From an uncultured Actinomycetes bacterium (lineage in GTDB: Bacteria > Actinomycetota > Acidimicrobiia > IMCC26256 > JAGPDB01), in assembly GCA_937872965.1 (NCBI GenBank), contig CALMUU010000130.1, forward strand, positions 1 through 40,352: a stretch of DNA of 40,352 bases, in the 5' to 3' direction. A model generated the notes under the pieces. It was not told the DNA's origin. It worked only from the letters and a program-made list of their open reading frames with translations, and made no database searches. Each line of letters opens with the position of its first letter. Position 1 is the first letter of the stretch. A program made the position numbers and the translations under genes. Positions 24,023 to 32,222 of the stretch are shown here, in pieces.

Positions 24023-24129
24023 GTCATCCTGTGCACACAACAGTCATTCTGAGTGAAACGAAGAATCTCCGCGCAGCGGATGTATGGGAATTGCGGGGGG
24101 AGATTCCTCGGCTAAAGCTTCGGAATGAC
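24023..24129. repeat. Dispersed GTCAT-type intergenic repeat, copy D
   Basis: GTCATCCTG at 24023, then the main unit from 24043: GTCATTCTGAGTGAAACG AAGAATCTCCGCGCAGCGG ... GAGATTCCTCGGCTAAAGC TTCGGAATGAC. The last half matches copy G, and the first matches copies E and F. Confidence 0.85.
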
Positions 24130-24328
24130 TCAAGAAAAAGAGAATACGAAATTATCGGCGTCCGCAAAGCGGTTTCTTGCCGTGGTTTGCTTTTTTGCGC
24201 TTAGCGTTGAGCTTGCGCTTGTTCGTTTTCCTACTCATAAGGTCGCCCAGCTTAGCGTAAGACCAGGTAGCGCTGTCCAAGCGAAGGAATCGGACCCTTG
24301 TCCAGAGTACATAAATATGACAGAGTGA
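24125..24328 (+). CDS. Possible small membrane-anchored protein
   Basis: A 67-aa frame with a basic N-terminus (SASAKRF), a hydrophobic stretch LAVVCFFALSVELALV and a short polar tail. The ATG is the ATGAC that closes repeat D, so the start codon would come from repeat DNA. No ribosome site is evident. It ends four bases before the DUF192 gene on the same strand, which supports it modestly. It could be an unused frame. Confidence 0.4.
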   Translation: MTQEKENTKLSASAKRFLAVVCFFALSVELALVRFPTHKVAQLSVRPGSAVQAKESDPCPEYINMTE

Positions 24329-24332
24329 TGGG

Positions 24333-24626
24333 ATGAAATCTTCAGGAGACGTACACGTCGGCATGACCTATATTCGAAGCGGCCCTATTGCGCAAGGGTA
24401 TCGTCAGCGCCGCAAAGGCCTTGCACGTATTAATCTTACCGACGCGCCTGCAGAACTCAGTTTTGAACGCTGTCGCTCCATTCACACATTTGGAATGAGG
24501 TTCGATCTGAGTGTGCTCTTCCTTGATCGAAACAATCGCGTGATTGCATCTCGTATTACGAAACCTCGTCGACTGGTTATTGCCCCTCGCGGCACATATA
24601 CGATTGTCGAACGTCCACTTCGATAA
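24333..24626 (+). CDS. DUF192-family protein
   Basis: A 97-aa protein matching the DUF192 core: a duplicated-strand fold with FERCRSIHTFGMRFDLSVLFLDRNNRVIAS and PRRLVIAPRGTYTIVERP. The HTFGMRF block corresponds to the conserved (W/H)T-x-GM-x-F patch of the family. It lacks a signal peptide and is shorter than many members. The function of DUF192 is unknown. It precedes rsmI by 14 bases, in the same transcription unit. Confidence 0.75.
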   Translation: MKSSGDVHVGMTYIRSGPIAQGYRQRRKGLARINLTDAPAELSFERCRSIHTFGMRFDLSVLFLDRNNRVIASRITKPRRLVIAPRGTYTIVERPLR

Positions 24627-24640
24627 GCTCGCACACAACT

Positions 24641-25492
24641 ATGGAACCTCTGACTCCCGGCCTCTATCTTGTCGCAACTCCTTTGGGAAATCTTGGAGAT
24701 ATGTCAGCGCGCGCCCATGATGTTTTGAGTCGCGTCGATGTGATCGCATGCGAAGATACGCGCGAAATGAAAAAGTTACTTTCGCTTATTGGCGTTGATC
24801 GGGGAGAACGAAATATTGTCTCCCTTCATGAACACAATGAGCGCGAGCGAAGCGGTGACATAATACAAACAATTCTTGGAGGTGCCTCCGTTGCCTATGC
24901 CAGCGATGCAGGTATGCCAGCGATTAGTGATCCCGGCGCATACCTTGTTGATGCCGCACACGAAGCATCTGTTATGGTGACGGCGGTTCCGGGTGCAACG
25001 GCAGTCGCAAGTGCAGTTGCTTTATCGGGTTTTACTTCTCAACAGTTTTCTTTCTTGGGATTTTTCCCTCGGGAGTCAAAAGAAAAGAAAGCATTGGTTG
25101 AGATAATTTCCACATCGCGTGCCACTGTCGTTTTTTATGAGTCTCCCAAACGACTGAGTGCGACTTTGCGGTATCTTGCTGATGAGTTACATACGCACCA
25201 GCGGGTTGTCGTTTGTCGTGAACTCACAAAAAAATTTGAAGAAGTCATACGAGGCTCATTGGCAGATATCGCGAATCATTTCTCGGGAGAGGTTAAGGGT
25301 GAATGTGTCGTAGTAATTGAAGCCAATGGTGATGAACCAGAAAGCCCAGATGAAACAGCGATTCGTGTGGCTCTGAGTACTTTGCGCCAAGGAGGGGTTT
25401 CAAGCCGAGATGCTGTGAATGCGTTGACTGGCCTTACGGAAATTCCGAAAAATCGTTTGAAGGAAATTTACGCCTCAATTCTTGATGACTAG
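24641..25492 (+). CDS. rsmI: 16S rRNA 2'-O-ribose methyltransferase RsmI
   Basis: A 283-aa SAM-dependent tetrapyrrole-methylase-fold enzyme that methylates C1402 of 16S rRNA. Conserved blocks: PGLYLVATPLGNLGDMSARA at the start, VIACEDTRE, SDAGMPAISDPGAYLV, TAVPGATAVASAVALSGF, FLGFFPRESKEK, and VVCRELTKKFEE. The length is typical. With metG and tatD downstream this is the standard actinobacterial order. Confidence 0.95.
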   Translation: MEPLTPGLYLVATPLGNLGDMSARAHDVLSRVDVIACEDTREMKKLLSLIGVDRGERNIVSLHEHNERERSGDIIQTILGGASVAYASDAGMPAISDPGAYLVDAAHEASVMVTAVPGATAVASAVALSGFTSQQFSFLGFFPRESKEKKALVEIISTSRATVVFYESPKRLSATLRYLADELHTHQRVVVCRELTKKFEEVIRGSLADIANHFSGEVKGECVVVIEANGDEPESPDETAIRVALSTLRQGGVSSRDAVNALTGLTEIPKNRLKEIYASILDD

Positions 25493-25530
25493 GCGACTCT
25501 TGCGCTCTCATGACGCTATTCTTATAAGCC

Positions 25531-27045
25531 ATGGCTAAGCCTTTTTACATCACAACGCCTATTTATTACGTCAATGATGCACCTCATATGGGCAGTGCCT
25601 ACACGACGATTTCTGCCGATGTTGCCGCCCGTTGGCATCGATTAATCGGTGATGATGTCATGTTTCTTACAGGCACCGATGAGCACGGGCTCAAACTCCA
25701 ACGTGCCGCGGAAGAAAAAGGGATGACCCCCCAAGAGCTTGCCGATTTTTATTCAGAGCGTTTTAAAGATCTTTGGCAAGAATTAAACATCAGTAATGAC
25801 GATTTTATTCGCACGACAGAAAAGCGCCATCGCAAAGCAGTGCGCACTTTATTGCAAAAGGTTTATGACGCTGGTTATATCGAACTGGGGACATATGAAG
25901 GACTGTACTGTGTTGCGTGCGAAGCGTATTACACGGAAGATGATCTTGTAGAGGGCAACTGTCCATTCCACGGGAAGCCCGTCGAACATGTTCGAGAGGA
26001 CAATTACTTTTTTAAGCTCAGCGCTTTTGAAGACAGGTTGAAAGAACATTACGCTCAGCACCCAGAAGCAATTCAACCTCAGTCTCGACGTAATGAAGTA
26101 TTAAGTTTTATTGATCAAGGTTTGCGAGATTTTTCAATTTCGCGTACATCAATTAACTGGGGAATTCCTCTTCCATGGGAAGAACAGCATGTGACGTATG
26201 TATGGTTCGATGCCTTAACCAATTACATCACTGCTATTGGATACCCCGACGATGAAGATAGATTCCAACAATATTGGCCCGGAATCCATTTTGTCGGTAA
26301 AGATATTGTTCGATTCCATGCAGTGTACTGGCCGGCAATGTTAATGGCCGCAGGAATTGACCCTCCCAAAACAGTTTTTGCTCACGGGTTTTTAACTGTC
26401 GGTGGCGAAAAAATGAGTAAAAGTAAAGCGAACCAGATTGTTCCCGGTGACCTTATTCCCACTTTTGGTGTGGACGGGTACCGCTATCACTTTGTTGCCG
26501 ACCAGCGTTTTGGTGGAGACGGCGATTTCAGTTACGAACAAATGGCTGCGCGCTATAACTCTGACCTAGCAAATAATTTTGGAAACCTTGCGAGTCGAGT
26601 TTTGAACATGGCCATAAAATACTGTGAGGGAGTGTCACCCGAGAGCCGACAAAATGGCCCTCTTCGTGATTTGATCAGCGAAACGTTCGATAAGACCAAT
26701 GCTTTGTTTGAGGATTTCAATTTCTCCGAGGCAACGGGACAAATTTGGAACCTTATTGGTTCAACGAATGCATACATTGAAACAATGGAACCCTTTAAGC
26801 TCGCCAAAACTGACATTGAAGCAGCAGCAGCCGTCTTAGGGGATTGTCTCGAAGCACTCCGTGCAGTTTGTCTTATGGCTTATCCGATTATGCCAGATAC
26901 AACGACCGAGTTGTGGAACAGGTTGGGATTGGCAGAGACTCCCATTGAATCAATGCGTTTGCCTGATGACATCAAATGGGGATCATATCCTGCGGGAAAG
27001 AAATTAGAAAAAGGCGAATCTCTTTTCCCCCGTCTTGAAGAATAA
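25531..27045 (+). CDS. metG: Methionyl-tRNA synthetase
   Basis: A 504-aa class-I synthetase. The HIGH-type motif is PHMGSAY (~18-24) and KMSKS is at 294-298. A single zinc knuckle has Cys127/Cys130 and Cys144/His147 (CVACEAYY ... GNCPFH). The anticodon-binding helices follow, and there is no C-terminal OB-fold extension, as in other short actinobacterial MetRS. The ATG lies 38 bases after rsmI. Confidence 0.97.
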   Translation: MAKPFYITTPIYYVNDAPHMGSAYTTISADVAARWHRLIGDDVMFLTGTDEHGLKLQRAAEEKGMTPQELADFYSERFKDLWQELNISNDDFIRTTEKRHRKAVRTLLQKVYDAGYIELGTYEGLYCVACEAYYTEDDLVEGNCPFHGKPVEHVREDNYFFKLSAFEDRLKEHYAQHPEAIQPQSRRNEVLSFIDQGLRDFSISRTSINWGIPLPWEEQHVTYVWFDALTNYITAIGYPDDEDRFQQYWPGIHFVGKDIVRFHAVYWPAMLMAAGIDPPKTVFAHGFLTVGGEKMSKSKANQIVPGDLIPTFGVDGYRYHFVADQRFGGDGDFSYEQMAARYNSDLANNFGNLASRVLNMAIKYCEGVSPESRQNGPLRDLISETFDKTNALFEDFNFSEATGQIWNLIGSTNAYIETMEPFKLAKTDIEAAAAVLGDCLEALRAVCLMAYPIMPDTTTELWNRLGLAETPIESMRLPDDIKWGSYPAGKKLEKGESLFPRLEE

Positions 27046-27059
27046 GACCTGGCCTTATA

Positions 27060-27857
27060 ATGCTTTTTGATACGCACTGTCATTTCGATTCTGTCGAAGA
27101 TGCACGCGATCAACTTCCTCGAGCATATGAAGCTGGGTTACGCGGAATCAATGTCATTGGATGTGATGTAGAGACTACAACCCGATCGATTGATGTTGTA
27201 CGAATGATTGAGACCGAACGAGATGCTCTGGGCTTGCACGATTTGGATGCGCGAGCAACGATGGGTCTTCATCCTCACGAAGCCGGCCATATCGATGAAC
27301 AGTGCGAGCAACTTGAAAAACTTCTCGCAGCTAACGACGACATCATCTCAGGAATCGGTGAAACGGGATACGATTTTTATTACAACCATTCCAGTAAGAA
27401 TGACCAGACGCGATCTTTCGTGTGGCAGATCGATTTGGCGAAAAGTCATGATCGAACATTGGTGATTCATACGCGCGATGCTTGGGACGAAACGTTTTCG
27501 TTACTGGAAGATCAAGGCTGGCCCGACAAAGTAGTGTTGCATTGCTTTACGGGCGGGCCCGTGCAAGCTACTCGTGCAATAGATCATGGAGCGTATATTT
27601 CTATTTCAGGGATAGCCACATTTAAAAATGCACAAGATATTCGTGATGCCATTGAAATCACCCCTTTGGAACGGTTGCTCTGCGAGACCGATGCCCCGTG
27701 GCTTGCGCCCGTTCCCCATCGAGGGAAGCTTAATGAGCCCGCCTATGTGTCCCATGTTGTGGATCAGATTGTTGATATACGAGAAAAGAAATGTGGAGAT
27801 TCGCCCGAAGCCGTTACTGATGCTCTCTTTACTAATGCGCAAAAACTCTTCCGCTAA
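27060..27857 (+). CDS. tatD: TatD-family deoxyribonuclease
   Basis: A 265-aa metal-dependent hydrolase of the TatD/YcfH family. Metal ligands can be seen in DTHCHFD (residues 4-10), MGLHPHEAG, the glutamate in GIGETGYDF, the His in VIHTRDAWDE and LHCFTGG, and the Asp in CETDAPWLAPVPHRGK. It may act in DNA repair or degradation and as a 3'-5' exonuclease. It starts 14 bases after metG, so it is co-transcribed. Confidence 0.95.
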   Translation: MLFDTHCHFDSVEDARDQLPRAYEAGLRGINVIGCDVETTTRSIDVVRMIETERDALGLHDLDARATMGLHPHEAGHIDEQCEQLEKLLAANDDIISGIGETGYDFYYNHSSKNDQTRSFVWQIDLAKSHDRTLVIHTRDAWDETFSLLEDQGWPDKVVLHCFTGGPVQATRAIDHGAYISISGIATFKNAQDIRDAIEITPLERLLCETDAPWLAPVPHRGKLNEPAYVSHVVDQIVDIREKKCGDSPEAVTDALFTNAQKLFR

Positions 27858-27880
27858 CGGATTGTGCAGGGTCCTTCTAC

Positions 27881-27966
27881 GTCATCCAGAGTGAAACGAA
27901 GGATCTCCGCGCAGCGGTGTACGAGATTTTCTGCGGCGGCGAGATTCCTCGCAGGCTCGGAATGAC
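27881..27966. repeat. Dispersed GTCAT-type intergenic repeat, copy E
   Basis: GTCATCCAGAGTGAAACG AAGGATCTCCGCGCAGCGG ... GAGATTCCTCGCAGGC TCGGAATGAC. Just upstream (27866-27875) is TGCAGGGTCC, the first bases of the palindrome flanking the RAYT gene. It lies between tatD and the G5 protein. Confidence 0.85.
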
Positions 27967-28055
27967 TGTTTGGCAGCCTGTTATGTGGGATAAATCGGAC
28001 ATATCTGCCTTGAAAGTGGATTCGAGTGCACACTCTGGCTAGCGTGGATGGCTTC

Positions 28056-29288
28056 ATGCGTTCATCCCCGGCCCGCAATGTGGCCCCAGAACCTCAGTCC
28101 TGGATTCCCATCGACTTACTTGCCGAGCTCCCTGAGCTCGAAGAACTTCTCGACCCTGGAAACCTTGTTGACTCGGGTCAAACACGAGCTGTTCGTATGG
28201 GCAGTGATGGCCAAGGATACGCGTTTGTCGATTCTGAAATCAAAGGTGTACTCGAACATGAGAAGAATGCAAACCGTGAATTGAGCCATCGCCGTTGGAG
28301 AAGCCGCCACCGAACACTGAAGCTTCAGCGTCGTGCCAAAATCCAACGTGTGGGCTTTATTTCCATAGGGGTAATTGCAATCATTGCGGCTGCTCTTTCT
28401 CTACTCTTTATTCTGAAGCCTTCTTCAGCCGTTGCTTTATCGCAAGGCACTTCACCCATGATTCCCACAGTTGTGCCAGTAGTAATCGAGGGAAAGGCAA
28501 CCACTGTTTTGTCTGTTGCATCATCTCTAGAGGACTTCAAAGAAGAGCAGGATCTTACAAAATTAGTTGCTTTACAAAAAGAATTTGACCGTAGCGATTA
28601 CGTCGCAAAAAATGCTACCGCTTCAATGGAATTTCGTTACACCAAAAAAATTACCCTTACTGCAGATGCGTCGGTTCAAGAAATTACAACAACGGATCTG
28701 ACCGTGGCAGAAGTTCTCGAAAACAATGGTGTTGTTATTGACGGCGATGATGTGGTTACTCCCGCTCGTGAAGCACCAGTACAAGGTATTTCAGCGATAG
28801 CAATCACTCGTGTTTCCACAACGACGCGCACACAAGAACGTGACGTACCTTATGCTGTAGAGAAACAAAACGATGCATCGCTTCGTAAAGGAACAACATC
28901 CATTAAGCGTGCAGGGGTTACGGGTAAAGAAACTGTAACGTATTCTCAAACGATTAAAGACGGAACAGTTGCTTCTGAGATTGAATCATCTCGGGTTATT
29001 ACTCGAGCTCCTGTTTCTCAGATCCTTCTTGTTGGAACGAAGACTCCCGAAAATGAGTCAGGTAAAGCATCATTCTATGCGTTTCACGCTGGAACCTGTG
29101 CACATAAGACATTGCCAATGGGGACCATGGTTACAGTGAGAAATACCGCTACCGGTGCGAGTGCAGTCTGTCGTGTTGCCGACCGAGGCCCGTTCGTACC
29201 AGGTCGAGTGATCGATCTTTCCAAAGATGTCTTTTCGAAAATCGCACCTCTTTCACAAGGAGTAGTCGCTGTTACTCTCTCGTGGTGA
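28056..29288 (+). CDS. G5/DUF348 wall protein with C-terminal RlpA-like double-psi barrel
   Basis: About 410 aa, located where actinobacteria usually have rpfB. After a cytoplasmic N-terminus of ~80 residues and a membrane helix (VGFISIGVIAIIAAALSLLFIL) come DUF348-type ubiquitin-like repeats (e.g. ITLTADASVQEITTTDLTVAE), then a G5 domain (RDVPYAVEKQNDASLRKGTT ... GKETVTY). The end is a double-psi beta-barrel: GKASFYAFHAGTCAHKTLPM, TVRNTATG, CRVADRGPFVPGRVIDLSKD. The Rpf lysozyme-like domain is absent, so a role as an RlpA-like glycan hydrolase or wall-binding protein is more likely. A GTG at 28026 in the same frame is an alternative start. Confidence 0.88.
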   Translation: MRSSPARNVAPEPQSWIPIDLLAELPELEELLDPGNLVDSGQTRAVRMGSDGQGYAFVDSEIKGVLEHEKNANRELSHRRWRSRHRTLKLQRRAKIQRVGFISIGVIAIIAAALSLLFILKPSSAVALSQGTSPMIPTVVPVVIEGKATTVLSVASSLEDFKEEQDLTKLVALQKEFDRSDYVAKNATASMEFRYTKKITLTADASVQEITTTDLTVAEVLENNGVVIDGDDVVTPAREAPVQGISAIAITRVSTTTRTQERDVPYAVEKQNDASLRKGTTSIKRAGVTGKETVTYSQTIKDGTVASEIESSRVITRAPVSQILLVGTKTPENESGKASFYAFHAGTCAHKTLPMGTMVTVRNTATGASAVCRVADRGPFVPGRVIDLSKDVFSKIAPLSQGVVAVTLSW

Positions 29289-29292
29289 GATA

Positions 29293-30168
29293 ATGACAGA
29301 CGTGAATGAAACACATAGTGGCGTAACTTTGAGCGTCCTCAAAGAGCTCCAGCAACAATATCGTGTGACAGCCTCGAAAGCACTGGGCCAAAATTTTCTT
29401 ATTGATCCTAATATTTCACGAAAAATTGCAGATGTCATCGAACCTGGATGCAAAGTGCTTGAAATCGGCCCTGGCATCGGTTCCTTAACTGTTCCCCTTG
29501 CACGCGTCTCTTCTTTTGTGCACGCTATTGAACTAGACGAACATATTTTGGTTCCACTTGCAGATGTCTTATCTCAATTTGATGTAACAAATAAAGTTGC
29601 TGTGATCCATAACGATGTCATGAACGTTGATCTTGAAAAGATGTGTAGCGAATCACAAATCGATACAGTTATTGGAAATCTTCCCTACAATATCTCAGCT
29701 CCTTTACTCGCCAATATTGCACGCAATGCTCCTAGTGCTTCTCTGGTTGTTGCCATGGTCCAAAAAGAAGTGGGAGAGCGACTGAGTGCACCCTTAGGAA
29801 CGCGTGAGGTTTCTTCTATTACGTACAAGGTCCAGTTTTTCATGGATGTGAGTATTGCTTTTTCGGTGCCTCGCCAATCTTTCATCCCCCAGCCTCGTGT
29901 GGATTCCGTTGTGATCATTTTGAAGCGCCGCGACTCCCCAGCAGTTGATGTCGCATTCGAAGATGTCGATAATTTTTTTGCAATGATCGACGTGGCCTTT
30001 GGTCAGCGTCGCAAAATGCTTCGCAAATCATTGAGCACACATTTTAGAGAAAGATTGTCGGAGATTTTTCTTATTGCTCAGGTGGATCCGACTTTACGAC
30101 CAGAGCAATGCACGCTTGAGAATTTTGCAGCACTGTTTCGTGCTCATCAAGAGATGCTTCCAGCATGA
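29293..30168 (+). CDS. rsmA: 16S rRNA dimethyladenosine transferase RsmA/KsgA
   Basis: A 291-aa methyltransferase that dimethylates two adjacent adenosines near the 3' end of 16S rRNA. Motifs: KALGQNFLIDPNIS, LEIGPGIGSLTVPL (SAM-binding), the catalytic NLPYNISAPLL, FIPQPRVDSVVI, and FGQRRKMLRKSL. Starts four bases after the preceding stop. The 3' end overlaps ispE by four bases (ATGA). Confidence 0.97.
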   Translation: MTDVNETHSGVTLSVLKELQQQYRVTASKALGQNFLIDPNISRKIADVIEPGCKVLEIGPGIGSLTVPLARVSSFVHAIELDEHILVPLADVLSQFDVTNKVAVIHNDVMNVDLEKMCSESQIDTVIGNLPYNISAPLLANIARNAPSASLVVAMVQKEVGERLSAPLGTREVSSITYKVQFFMDVSIAFSVPRQSFIPQPRVDSVVIILKRRDSPAVDVAFEDVDNFFAMIDVAFGQRRKMLRKSLSTHFRERLSEIFLIAQVDPTLRPEQCTLENFAALFRAHQEMLPA

Positions 30169-31055
30169 AAGCATCTATCCAGGCACCAGCGAAACTTACG
30201 TTGACGTTGCGAATTCTTGATTCGACAGACGATGGTTATCACAACCTTGATGCACTGACCGTTTTTCTTCCTGATCTTTCAGATGTTATTGAAATATTTG
30301 ATAGGTCAACGCATGACTCATTCTTGACAATTTCTCATACCGATGGTTCCGTATCGGATCTTCCACGAGACAATTCAAATCTCGTGGTGAGAGCTTGGGA
30401 AAAATACTGTGAGCATGTGAATGTAGATGAGTATGATTTAACCAATATTGGTTTTCATCTTGTGAAATTAATTCCCCACGCTGGTGGTCTTGGTGGAGGA
30501 TCTGCCGATGCGGCGGCAACATTACGTCTGCTCAACCGACTGTGTGATGATGAATTGTCTACAACTGATCTTCTTTCCTTGGCAACCGAACTGGGCAGCG
30601 ATGTCGCTGCTTGCATCTATTCTCACGCTGTACGGATGCAGGGTCGGGGAGATCGCGTCGATCCTTTAGGCGAGCCCGATTTCCATATGAGCGCCTGTCT
30701 GGTGACTCCACAGGTTCACTGTCCTACGCCTGATGTTTATCGACGTTACGACGAAATTGGGCGTCCTGTCGATGAAGGGGTTGCGGCTCCCGATACGATG
30801 AAAGCACACACTCAAACATTACATAACGATCTTGCTTTGGCCGCGTATGACCTTTTCCCCGAGTTGGTTGCTTTCAAAAAGCAACTGGAAGATATTACTG
30901 GGGTTCCTTTTATGCTCGCAGGCTCAGGTTCAACCTTTTTTACTTTGGGTGATCAAGAAACAACCGATTCAATCCATCGTTTATTGTTAAGCGAACTCAC
31001 GGATGAAGAAGGTATGAGTAATCTTCGCCTCTGTGCGGTCAGTAGTTTGCGATGA
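30165..31055 (+). CDS. ispE: 4-diphosphocytidyl-2-C-methyl-D-erythritol kinase
   Basis: A 296-aa GHMP kinase of the MEP isoprenoid pathway, phosphorylating CDP-methylerythritol. Visible motifs are APAKLTLTLRILDSTDDGYH near the start, the ATP loop PHAGGLGGGSADAAATLR (~105-122), the Asp-containing GSDVAACIY, and the GHMP C-terminal PFMLAGSGSTFFTL. It is translationally coupled to rsmA and gives the conserved rsmA-ispE pair. It provides the precursors for the undecaprenyl carrier that UppP recycles. Confidence 0.95.
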   Translation: MKASIQAPAKLTLTLRILDSTDDGYHNLDALTVFLPDLSDVIEIFDRSTHDSFLTISHTDGSVSDLPRDNSNLVVRAWEKYCEHVNVDEYDLTNIGFHLVKLIPHAGGLGGGSADAAATLRLLNRLCDDELSTTDLLSLATELGSDVAACIYSHAVRMQGRGDRVDPLGEPDFHMSACLVTPQVHCPTPDVYRRYDEIGRPVDEGVAAPDTMKAHTQTLHNDLALAAYDLFPELVAFKKQLEDITGVPFMLAGSGSTFFTLGDQETTDSIHRLLLSELTDEEGMSNLRLCAVSSLR

Positions 31056-31065
31056 TATCGGCCGT

Positions 31066-31133
31066 GTCATTCTAAGTGAAACGAAGAATCGGAGATCCTT
31101 TACTGCGTTCATGAGTATTACTCCCAGGATGAC
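31066..31133. repeat. Dispersed GTCAT-type intergenic repeat, copy F
   Basis: GTCATTCTAAGTGAAACG AAGAATC ... GGAGATCC ... CCAGGATGAC between the convergent ispE and bS22-like genes. Its first 25 bases match copy D almost exactly. Confidence 0.75.
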
Positions 31134-31165
31134 AGTACAGAACGCGAAAAGCAACAGGTAAAGAG

Positions 31166-31267
31166 CTACTTACCCTGCTGGCGACGTTGCCAACGAGTCT
31201 TTTTGAGAAGCTTCTTGTGCTTCTTCTTGCGCATGCGCTTGCGGCGTTTTTTGATAAGTGAACCCAT
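31166..31267 (-). CDS. bS22/AURKAIP1-COX24-like ribosomal small basic protein
   Basis: A 33-aa, extremely basic protein too short for ordinary gene calling: MGSLIKKRRKRMRKKKHKK, then LLKKTRWQRRQQGK. It matches the actinobacterial AURKAIP1/COX24-domain family, which is the small 30S-associated protein bS22 in mycobacteria. The start ATG at 31267 gives the family's MGSxIKKRRKRM N-terminus exactly. No clear ribosome site is seen. It is convergent with ispE across repeat F. Confidence 0.88.
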   Translation of the reverse strand: MGSLIKKRRKRMRKKKHKKLLKKTRWQRRQQGK

Positions 31268-31398
31268 ATGAAGGGTTTAAAACTAGTGGTCCGAGTGCTC
31301 TGAACGCCAACCCAAGCTCAAATTGAAATCACTATGGCAAAGCAATCGTATATCCGTGCATAGCCGCAGTCCTCAATCCGCTAAAATCTCACAGTCTT

Positions 31399-31473
31399 TC
31401 GGGGATGGTGTAATTGGCAACACACCAGTTTTTGGTACTGGCATTCAAGGTTCGAGTCCTTGTCCCCGAGCCA
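31399..31473 (+). tRNA. tRNA-Gln (anticodon TTG)
   Basis: Acceptor TCGGGGA/TCCCCGA, anticodon stem CCAGT/ACTGG with loop TTTTGGT (anticodon TTG), T-arm CAAGG-TTCGAGT-CCTTG, discriminator G and an encoded CCA at 31471-31473. A TAAAAT box lies just upstream (31382-31387). It is convergent with the ExoD gene, whose stop lies eight bases downstream of CCA. Confidence 0.95.
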
Positions 31474-31481
31474 CGCGGTCT

Positions 31482-32096
31482 TTAGAAAAGGCCCGATATA
31501 AATTTTACAACAACGGTTCCAAAACCAATCGAGAGCACAGCCCCTAAAGCTCCGATTGCGGCTCCCGCCATCACGATGACAACATCACCGAAAAGAACCC
31601 CTAGAGATATGCCCAGGACGCCTAGCGCAGGGAGGGTATCAAGACCGGAAAATGGTGGAGCGAAAAAAGCAACCAAGGATAGAGCAAAAACTATTATTCC
31701 AAAGCATGTTCGCGAAATTCGACTTTCAATAAATTTTGACATGCGTGGTCTAGATCTTTTCTCTACCTTCTTAATTTTTTTTATGAGGTAAGGGAGGGTT
31801 TTGGTTTGCATTTTCGAGCCAAGTTTTTTACTTCGCCATCTTTTGGGTAACCAAATAGTCCTTCTTTGAGCGATAAGCTGTAGCGCTAGGAACATCGCAA
31901 AAGCTTCGAAAATGTTCGTAAGCCCACCTGTTGGCAGGGGCAGCGCGGAGGCTGACAGAAGTAGGAAAAACATCATAGCAAAACTTTTTTCTCCGAAAAC
32001 TTCTTCTAGTCCAGCAATTGTTTTCTTCTGGTCGCTGTCCAACCATTCTTGAAGTTCATCGCTAAAGTCTTTTATAGGTTTTTCTTTGTCATCCAT
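31482..32096 (-). CDS. ExoD-family membrane protein
   Basis: A 204-aa protein resembling ExoD of rhizobia (linked to exopolysaccharide synthesis and alkaline tolerance, mechanism unknown). It has an N-terminal helical region, a first pair of hydrophobic segments around AMMFFLLLSASALPLPTGGL, a highly basic amphipathic loop (PKRWRSKKLGSKMQTKTL ... IKKIKKVEKRSRPR), and a C-terminal pair of long hydrophobic segments with PPFSGLDTLPALGVLGISLG. The basic loop followed by LPALG is characteristic. It stands alone between tRNA-Gln and the polymerase gene. Confidence 0.8.
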   Translation of the reverse strand: MDDKEKPIKDFSDELQEWLDSDQKKTIAGLEEVFGEKSFAMMFFLLLSASALPLPTGGLTNIFEAFAMFLALQLIAQRRTIWLPKRWRSKKLGSKMQTKTLPYLIKKIKKVEKRSRPRMSKFIESRISRTCFGIIVFALSLVAFFAPPFSGLDTLPALGVLGISLGVLFGDVVIVMAGAAIGALGAVLSIGFGTVVVKFISGLF

Positions 32097-32222
32097 TATT
32101 TGTAACCATCTTTATGGGGGCATGGGAGCATTACTCTAATCTAGTATCGAATATCTATGAATTTAGGGTGAAAGTCAAGGAAGAGCGAGCCACTGCAAGC
32201 ACAAGTTTGTTTAAAAATGTAG

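Noticed and set aside
28026-29288. Resuscitation-promoting factor (RpfB)
   Set aside because: DUF348 and G5 domains and the location fit, but the C-terminus is an RlpA-like barrel with no Rpf lysozyme-like domain.
31323-31547. 74-aa frame across tRNA-Gln
   Set aside because: It contains the whole tRNA and part of the ExoD gene on the other strand, so it is a chance frame.
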